The notes under the pieces were generated by a model. The model searched no databases. It was not told the origin of the DNA and was given only the letters and a program-made list of their open reading frames with translations. Below are positions 58,861 through 64,000 of a stretch of DNA of 64,000 nt, one piece after another (position 1 is the first letter of the stretch; every line of letters starts with the position of its first letter). This DNA is from Chitinophaga pinensis (GTDB lineage Bacteria; Pseudomonadota; Gammaproteobacteria; Burkholderiales; SG8-41). A program made the position numbers and the translations under genes. The stretch is taken from contig CALQCM020000010.1 of NCBI GenBank assembly GCA_943329075.2, positions 34,782-98,781 of the forward strand. Direction: 5' to 3'.

Positions 58861-59499
58861 ATGGACGCAAATACAGAAGCGCAGATGACGGGGGTTAAGA
58901 ATGTTCATCCTCTGGCCGTTCGCATGACGCACTGGATCAACGTTTTTGCAATGTTCATCATGGTCACCAGTGGCTGGCGCATCTACAACGCGTCGCCGTT
59001 GTTCGATTTCAAGTTTCCGCGGGATCTGACGATCGGAGGCTGGCTCGGCGGCGCACTTCAATGGCACTTTGCTGCCATGTGGATACTGGTCATCAATGGC
59101 CTGATTTACGTTGCCTACGGCATCGTCACGCGCCATTTTAAGGCAAATTTTCTGCCGCTGACGCCGCGTTCGGTGTGGCATGAATTCACCAATGCGCTGC
59201 GTGGCCGGATCAAACATGAATTGGGCGTCTACAACGCGGTGCAACGCGCGGCCTATATCGGCGTGATCGGGGTGATCGTGTTGCTTGTATTGTCCGGCAT
59301 TGCCATCTGGAAACCCGTGCAGTTTCAGGGCCTGGCGGCCTTGATGGGCGGGTTCGACGGCGCGCGCTGGGTCCATTTCATTGCCATGGCAATGGTGGTG
59401 TTGTTTGTCGCCGTGCATGTCGCCATGGTGGCGCTGGTGCCGCGTACGTTATTGCCCATGTTTACCGGGCGCGCATCCACAACCGGACATGGGGGCTGA
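58861..59499 (+). CDS. Cytochrome b561-family membrane subunit
   Basis: 212 residues from ATG 58861, preceded by a G-rich SD. Four membrane helices carry likely haem-ligand histidines: VHPLAVRMTHW (about 15-25), LQWHFAAMW (about 68) and HFIAMAMVVLFVAVHVAMV (about 176-194). Such proteins pass electrons between quinones and periplasmic oxidoreductases. The molybdopterin gene starts one base after its stop, so the two probably form one complex. Confidence 0.88.
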   Translation: MDANTEAQMTGVKNVHPLAVRMTHWINVFAMFIMVTSGWRIYNASPLFDFKFPRDLTIGGWLGGALQWHFAAMWILVINGLIYVAYGIVTRHFKANFLPLTPRSVWHEFTNALRGRIKHELGVYNAVQRAAYIGVIGVIVLLVLSGIAIWKPVQFQGLAALMGGFDGARWVHFIAMAMVVLFVAVHVAMVALVPRTLLPMFTGRASTTGHGG

Positions 59500-59500
59500 G

Positions 59501-60265
59501 ATGGGACGCGAAGACAAAAGCAGACTTGATCGTAATCTCGTTGCGCCGGGCCGCGAAATCGTCAAACTCGAACGCCGGTTGTTTCTGAAAAGAGGTCTTA
59601 GCCTCGGTGCATTGACCATGCTGAGCGGCTGCGATGTAACGGATGCCGAGAGCGTGCAGAAGGTGTTGTGGACAATGTCGCGCTGGAACGACAGCGTGCA
59701 GGCGGCGATTTTCGATCCGAACAAGCTCGCGCCGACCTACCCGGAAAGTGCGATTACGCAGCCGTTCCCGTTCAACGCTTTTTACGGCGAATCCGAGGCG
59801 CCACGCGTCGATGGCGCGAAATACAAACTCGAGGTGGGCGGACTGGTGCGCGAAAAAGCGCCGTGGACGCTGGAACAGCTCTACGCGCTGCCACAAACGA
59901 GCCAGATCACGCGCCACATCTGCGTCGAAGGCTGGAGCGCCATCGGCAAGTGGACGGGGGCGGCGTTCAAGACGTTTCTGGAGCGCGTCGGTGCCGACCT
60001 GACGGCGAAATACGTCGGCTTTAAATGTTCGGATGACTACTACACCAGTATCGACATGCAGACGGCCTTGCATCCGCAGACGCAGATGACCTTCAAGTTT
60101 GGCGAGCAGATTTTGCCGGTGAGTTACGGTTTTCCGATGAAACTGCGCATCCCGACCAAGCTCGGATTCAAGAACCCGAAGCACATCGCGGCGATTTTCA
60201 TCACCAATGACAACCCCGGCGGCTACTGGGAGGACCAGGGCTACAACTGGTTCAGCGGTTCCTGA
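59501..60265 (+). CDS. Tat-exported molybdopterin-dependent oxidoreductase (sulfite-oxidase superfamily)
   Basis: 254 residues from ATG 59501. A Tat motif (ERRLFLKRGL, about 24-33) leads into a hydrophobic stretch ending with a lipobox-like LSGC (Cys44). The sulfite-oxidase fold follows, with the molybdenum-ligand cysteine Cys141 in RHICVEGWSAIGKW and the GFKCSDDYYTSID and PVSYGFPMKLRIP stretches. It resembles YedY/MsrP and SorA types; which substrate it oxidises or reduces is unknown. It is paired with cytochrome b561 upstream. Confidence 0.88.
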   Translation: MGREDKSRLDRNLVAPGREIVKLERRLFLKRGLSLGALTMLSGCDVTDAESVQKVLWTMSRWNDSVQAAIFDPNKLAPTYPESAITQPFPFNAFYGESEAPRVDGAKYKLEVGGLVREKAPWTLEQLYALPQTSQITRHICVEGWSAIGKWTGAAFKTFLERVGADLTAKYVGFKCSDDYYTSIDMQTALHPQTQMTFKFGEQILPVSYGFPMKLRIPTKLGFKNPKHIAAIFITNDNPGGYWEDQGYNWFSGS

Positions 60266-60268
60266 GCG

Positions 60269-61684
60269 TCAGGATTTTTTGGCGTGGCCGCCGAGCAGGG
60301 CGGCGGTCTGGCGGCGCATCGGTGCGCGCGCTGTGGTGCTTGCCGGTGCGGCACCGCCGTTCGTCAAACTCGACGGTTTCGGTTCGTAGGGCTTGCTGAA
60401 ATCGAAGCCGCCGGCTGAGGCTGCATGTGCTGGTTTGGCCGCATGCACCGGTTTTGCCGCCGGCACCGCATGCAAATTGCCGCGCGGCGCACGGTGCTCG
60501 CTGGCGCTGCGTTCTTCGTGATGACGCGGCGCACGCGGGCGAGCGCCGGCAAGTTCCGGCATCGGCAGGCGTTCGAGCTTGCGCTTCAATTCACGCTCAA
60601 TATCGTCGAGCATGCGTTTTTCATCGCTGCAGACCAGTGAAATCGCTTCGCCCGGGCTGCCGGCGCGGCCGGTGCGGCCGATGCGGTGGATATAGTCTTC
60701 CGCGGCGTACGGCAGTTCGAAGTTGATCACGAACGGCAGTTGTTCAATGTCGAGGCCGCGTGCGGCGATGTCCGTCGCCACCATGACCTTCATGGTCCCG
60801 TTTTTGAAGTCCTCAAGTGCCTGCATGCGTTCGCCCTGGGTGCGGTCGCTGTGAATCGCGGTCGCGGGCACGCCATCGCGCACCAGTTCGCGCATCAGGC
60901 GGTTGGCATCGCGTTTGGTGCGCACGAACACCAGCACCTGCTGCATATCGCGGCTCTTTATCAGATGTGCGAGCAGCAGGCCTTTGCGGTCGGCGTCCAC
61001 TTCATACATGCGGTGCGTCACCAGATCGGTGGGCGCATTGCGCCGCGCCACCTCGATCGACACCGGATTGCGCAGCATCTGGTTGGCGAGGCGTTTGATT
61101 TCATCGGAGAAGGTGGCAGAGAACAACAGGCTCTGGCGTTCCGCCGGCAACAGCGCCAGGATGCGCTTAATGTCGGGCATGAAGCCCATGTCGAGCATGC
61201 GGTCAGCCTCGTCGAGGACGAGAATCTGAACCTGCGTCAAATTGACGGTTTTTTGTTGCACGTGGTCGAGCAGCCGGCCGGGCGTGGCAACCAGCACCTC
61301 GACGCCGGCGCGCAGCGCCTTGATCTGCGGATTGATATCGACGCCGCCGAAGACCACCGTTGAGCGCAGGGTCAGGTATTTGGAATATGCCGCGACGTTT
61401 TCTTCGACCTGGGCTGCCAGTTCGCGGGTCGGCGTGAGTATGAGTGCACGAATCGGGTGGCGTGCCGGCGAGGGGCTCGCGCTTTGCATCGGCGCCAGCA
61501 TTTGCAGAATGGGCAGTGCGAATCCGGCGGTTTTACCGGTACCGGTCTGGGCACATGCCATCATGTCATGCTTGGCAAGCACCGGCGGAATGGCCTTGAG
61601 TTGAATCGGCGTCGGCTCGGTGTAACCTTGATCGGAAATTGCGCGCAACAGCTCGGGAAGCAACCCGAGCGACTCAAACGACAT
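60269..61684 (-). CDS. rhlE: DEAD-box RNA helicase, RhlE type
   Basis: 471 residues from ATG 61684 ([20 protein letters not shown]); AGGAG lies 9 bases upstream. Motifs in order: Q motif, [11 protein letters not shown] (Walker A), [23 protein letters not shown], and [11 protein letters not shown] low-complexity basic tail (about 375-471) typical of RhlE follows. It unwinds RNA in ribosome assembly or decay. It converges on the molybdopterin gene (3-base gap). Confidence 0.92.
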   Translation of the reverse strand: MSFESLGLLPELLRAISDQGYTEPTPIQLKAIPPVLAKHDMMACAQTGTGKTAGFALPILQMLAPMQSASPSPARHPIRALILTPTRELAAQVEENVAAYSKYLTLRSTVVFGGVDINPQIKALRAGVEVLVATPGRLLDHVQQKTVNLTQVQILVLDEADRMLDMGFMPDIKRILALLPAERQSLLFSATFSDEIKRLANQMLRNPVSIEVARRNAPTDLVTHRMYEVDADRKGLLLAHLIKSRDMQQVLVFVRTKRDANRLMRELVRDGVPATAIHSDRTQGERMQALEDFKNGTMKVMVATDIAARGLDIEQLPFVINFELPYAAEDYIHRIGRTGRAGSPGEAISLVCSDEKRMLDDIERELKRKLERLPMPELAGARPRAPRHHEERSASEHRAPRGNLHAVPAAKPVHAAKPAHAASAGGFDFSKPYEPKPSSLTNGGAAPASTTARAPMRRQTAALLGGHAKKS

Positions 61685-61837
61685 TGAGAAAAACTCCTGG
61701 GTTTCGGCGTACGCGCGCGCGACTTTCTGAGCGGCGTTCACTGGAAAATACGGACGGTGGCTGCGCTGCAGATGATACTGCGCGTGGCTCGCCGCAATCG
61801 ACTACTGGTTGAGACAATGCTAAGCACTTGTTTTGCC

Positions 61838-61843
61838 ATTATA
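61838..61843 (-). promoter_or_regulatory. Probable -10 box of the rhlE gene
   Basis: TATAAT on the reverse strand, about 155 bases upstream of the rhlE start. No clear -35 was found at the usual spacing. Confidence 0.35.
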
Positions 61844-61963
61844 TCCTGTCTGCGGCCGGTTCGCCAGCAATGTTCCGCTGACTGCCGCAGACCGCGACCG
61901 ACCGACGCCCCGCATAGTCTGGGTGTAATTTTCAATACTGGCCGGAAAGCACCGCTGTTTCAT

Positions 61964-61991
61964 TGAAAAATATACGGATTTTCCACATAAT
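61964..61991 (+). promoter_or_regulatory. Sigma-70 promoter of the HNH gene
   Basis: TTGAAA (61964-61969), 16 bases, CATAAT (61986-61991), about 55 bases before the GTG start of the HNH gene. Confidence 0.55.
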
Positions 61992-62045
61992 GAGGGCTGA
62001 TTGCGGTTCCTGCCGGCGTTTCATTCTTGGCGTAGAGGAAAACCA

Positions 62046-62675
62046 GTGTCGATCACGGTTCGTTCGGAAGAAATCACCGCCGCGGGTGCAACGCCCGCGT
62101 TTCCGCTGATATTGACCCTCGATTCAAACGGTATTCCACACCGCTGGATCACCTGGCAGCACGCCTGTTTTTATTATGCCAAGGATCAGGTTGCGTGGGC
62201 GGCGGGCGAACAGGCCTTTACCTTGGTCGGCGGGCGCAACCGGCTCTCCGGCGAACGCTCAAAAATTGTCGCCAGCAGCATCATCGCGATCAGGGGGCGG
62301 GCAATGGCGACGCGCGCTTTTAGCCAGGTGCCGCCGCTCAATAATCGCGAGCTGTTTCACCGCGACCGTTATCTTTGCGCCTATTGCGGCCATTTCCTGC
62401 CGGGGGCGAAGCTGACGCGCGACCACGTGGTGCCGTTTTCGCGCGGCGGGCGCGATGCCTGGATGAACGTTGTGGCGGCCTGTCGCCCCTGCAACGAAAG
62501 AAAAAGCGATCGCACGCCGGAAAAGGCGCGTATGGAACTGCTCTATCTGCCCTATGTGCCGAACCGCGCGGAGTATCTGATTCTGACCAACCGGCGGATA
62601 CTCGCCGATCAAATGGAATTTCTGGCCCAGCACGTGCCGGCGCAAAGCCGCCTGCACCAGCCCGTCGCGCAATAA
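62046..62675 (+). CDS. HNH endonuclease
   Basis: 209 residues from GTG 62046, preceded by GAGGAAAACCA. TTG 62001 is an alternative start. The HNH module is complete: Cys111/Cys114 (CAYCG), RDHVVPFSRGG (about 125-135), Asn141 (NVVAACRPCN) and Cys146/Cys149, i.e. a zinc-supported beta-beta-alpha-metal nuclease. The N-terminal 100 residues have no known domain. Proteins of this type are common single-gene chromosomal nucleases of unknown target in betaproteobacteria. Confidence 0.88.
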   Translation: MSITVRSEEITAAGATPAFPLILTLDSNGIPHRWITWQHACFYYAKDQVAWAAGEQAFTLVGGRNRLSGERSKIVASSIIAIRGRAMATRAFSQVPPLNNRELFHRDRYLCAYCGHFLPGAKLTRDHVVPFSRGGRDAWMNVVAACRPCNERKSDRTPEKARMELLYLPYVPNRAEYLILTNRRILADQMEFLAQHVPAQSRLHQPVAQ

Positions 62676-62676
62676 T

Positions 62677-63243
62677 TCAGCCGCCGCGCTTGCGTATTTC
62701 CAGCATGACCTTCATCGCCTCTTCGGGCGTCAGGGCCTCGCGTTTGCGTTCGCGGAAAATCAGCCAGAACAGGGCGCCGTTGATCAACACCAGAATGACC
62801 TCGAGATAGAGGATGGTGGTGACGATGACGTGGTTGGTTTGGCGTGCAAAGATGAAATAAAAACCCTCGAAGGTCGGCAGTGCGGCGTTGGTCATGGCGA
62901 AAACCGATTCGAACGGCGGGAACAGCAGAATTACGACCAGGTTGATCGCGACAAAAATCAGCGTCACATTCTGCAGGCTGATGCGTTTTCGCGCGACGAC
63001 CGATTTTTTGTCGCGCAGCAGCAGCAGGCCGATAAAAGCATTGATCAGCACTACGATGATCTCGAGGTAGAGCAGGCTCAGGTTGATCACCATGCCGGTG
63101 GTGTGCTGCGGATAGAATTCGAAGCCGCTGAATACCGGGATCTTGGTGTTGGCGATGGAATAAGTATCGAACGGCGGAAACATCAAGATCAACAGGATGT
63201 TGCCTGCCGCAAAAGCGAGCGCAATCGCCTGGTTCCTGTTCAT
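62677..63243 (-). CDS. Internally duplicated four-helix membrane protein, unknown function
   Basis: 188 residues from ATG 63243 (MNRNQAIALAF). Two similar halves (about 10-78 and 96-167) each consist of a hydrophobic helix ending in FPPF (24-27 FPPFD; 108-111 FPPFE), a short loop with FSGFEFYP or FEGFYFIF, and a second helix (LLYLEIIVVLINAF / ILYLEVILVLINGA). A short charged tail follows. The gene converges on the HNH gene. No family name was recognised; it looks like an unstudied membrane protein. Confidence 0.75.
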   Translation of the reverse strand: MNRNQAIALAFAAGNILLILMFPPFDTYSIANTKIPVFSGFEFYPQHTTGMVINLSLLYLEIIVVLINAFIGLLLLRDKKSVVARKRISLQNVTLIFVAINLVVILLFPPFESVFAMTNAALPTFEGFYFIFARQTNHVIVTTILYLEVILVLINGALFWLIFRERKREALTPEEAMKVMLEIRKRGG

Positions 63244-63327
63244 TGCCTTTGCCGGCCCCGCAGGGCGGCCCCTGTCATCACCAGACCCCATTATAGGCGA
63301 TTCGGCTGGCGCCAAGGCGCAGGGCGC

Positions 63328-64000
63328 CTACCGGCAGGGCGCGTTCAGCGCCTGCAATATCTCGCCGCTTTCGGCGTGTTGCACAAAGGCCGCAAGTTGC
63401 AGGTCGCGTGGTTTCCAGCCCGGATCGAAGGTGATGCGGATGTCATGAACGAGGCGCCCTTGTCCGTCGGGCCGCAACGGTGCGCTTAGTGCACGCACCA
63501 CAAAATCATGTTTGAGCAGCGCGCCCCTGTTTTCGCCCGCCTTGACGGCAGTGGCCAGAACGTTTTCGTAGATGGCGATGTAGGTCTCCGCGTGGCGTGC
63601 TTCGGCAGCGGACACGGTGACATCGACACGCGCGTCGATGCCGGCGGCAGTGCGGCGTTGATGGATCGCGAGGGTCGCCCGCGGCGGCGACTGGTTGATC
63701 GCATTGGTCCTGGCATCAATGTTGTCGAGCAGCAGCGGGCGCTGGTCGCTGTGCCCATCGAGCAGAAACTGCGGCGTCACCACGAAGCGCGCGCCGCGGC
63801 GACGGCTCGATTGCCTCTGCCGCTCGCTGAATTGCGCCCGCGAAAACGGATCCGTCCAGCCGAGGTCGTTCCAGTAATCGACGTGAAAGGCCAGCGGCAG
63901 GAGATTGTCCGGCACCGATTTCTTCGCCGCGAGCCGGCTCAGCCATTGATCGGCCGGCGGGCAACTGCTGCAGCCCTCCGACGTGTAGAACTCCAGCAAG
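63328..64000 (-). CDS. DUF1223 family protein, partial (runs off the window end)
   Basis: About 223 residues visible; the N-terminus lies beyond the window. The thioredoxin-like CxxC motif FYTSEGCSSCPPAD is near the visible start, followed by LAFHVDYWNDLGWTDPFS, the DUF1223 hallmark. The C-terminal half is beta-rich. Members are often exported and of unknown function. The stop at 63328 lies 84 bases before the duplicated membrane protein start. Confidence 0.9.
   Translation of the reverse strand, partial: LLEFYTSEGCSSCPPADQWLSRLAAKKSVPDNLLPLAFHVDYWNDLGWTDPFSRAQFSERQRQSSRRRGARFVVTPQFLLDGHSDQRPLLLDNIDARTNAINQSPPRATLAIHQRRTAAGIDARVDVTVSAAEARHAETYIAIYENVLATAVKAGENRGALLKHDFVVRALSAPLRPDGQGRLVHDIRITFDPGWKPRDLQLAAFVQHAESGEILQALNAPCR

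Overview
The window reads as a continuous chromosomal segment of a GC-rich betaproteobacterium. Supporting signs are the conserved blocks lysS-prfB-recJ, lolC-lolD, thrS-infC-rpmI-rplT-pheS-pheT-ihfA, surE-pcm-nlpD and alaC-hom-thrC, a Bug/TctC-type binding protein, and a SoxB thiosulfohydrolase. No rRNA, CRISPR array or complete insertion sequence was seen. The genus cannot be named from the sequence alone.

Layout. 1-10.7 kb: the start of acetoacetyl-CoA synthetase, lysS, prfB (with a programmed +1 frameshift), recJ, a phosphoglycerate-mutase-like protein, lolCD, a potassium channel, a DNA glycosylase and a DUF2062 protein. 10.7-17.6 kb: comEC, an exported small protein, a zinc-ribbon membrane protein with an HEAGH motif, relA and a formylglycine-enzyme-like lipid/periplasmic protein. 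17.7-25.6 kb: tRNA-Val(GAC), the translation operon thrS to ihfA plus a MerR-type gene, then tRNA-Pro(GGG).

25.6-28.1 kb is the main accessory region. The 3' 44-45 bp of tRNA-Pro is repeated twice more downstream, which delimits two tandem small islands (about 0.8 and 1.7 kb) with no integrase gene. Island 1 is AT-rich, has one phage-type repressor gene and three copies of a 10-bp arm-site-like motif. Island 2 has a parD antitoxin, a frameshifted parE toxin and a CIA30-domain protein.

28.4-39.1 kb: magnesium-transporting P-type ATPase, phosphoglucomutase, soxB, an OmpH-like chaperone, a nitrilase-family amidase, a VOC protein, then surE-pcm-nlpD. The rpoS gene that usually follows nlpD is not there. 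In its place (39.1-40.2 kb) is a RelB/YafQ-type toxin-antitoxin pair bracketed by two short scars that look like RHS-repeat protein ends.

40.2-55.2 kb: a transglutaminase/DUF58/MoxR cluster, a histone-deacetylase-family amidohydrolase, alaC-hom-thrC, a REP-bounded remnant of a RAYT transposase beside a partial duplication of the nadC 3' end, nadC, an FMN-binding glutamate-synthase-like protein and clpB behind a near-consensus sigma-32 promoter. 55.4-64 kb: a Bug protein, then a group with a sulfur theme (four-domain rhodanese protein, TauE/SafE permease, cytochrome b561 and Tat-exported molybdopterin oxidoreductase), a DEAD-box helicase, an HNH endonuclease, an internally duplicated membrane protein and the end of a DUF1223 protein.

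Functionally most of the window is housekeeping: translation, repair, envelope biogenesis and amino-acid synthesis. The points of interest are the three rearranged spots (tRNA-Pro islands, the nlpD-adjacent locus and the nadC/REP locus), the possible sulfite-handling cluster and several unusual protein architectures.
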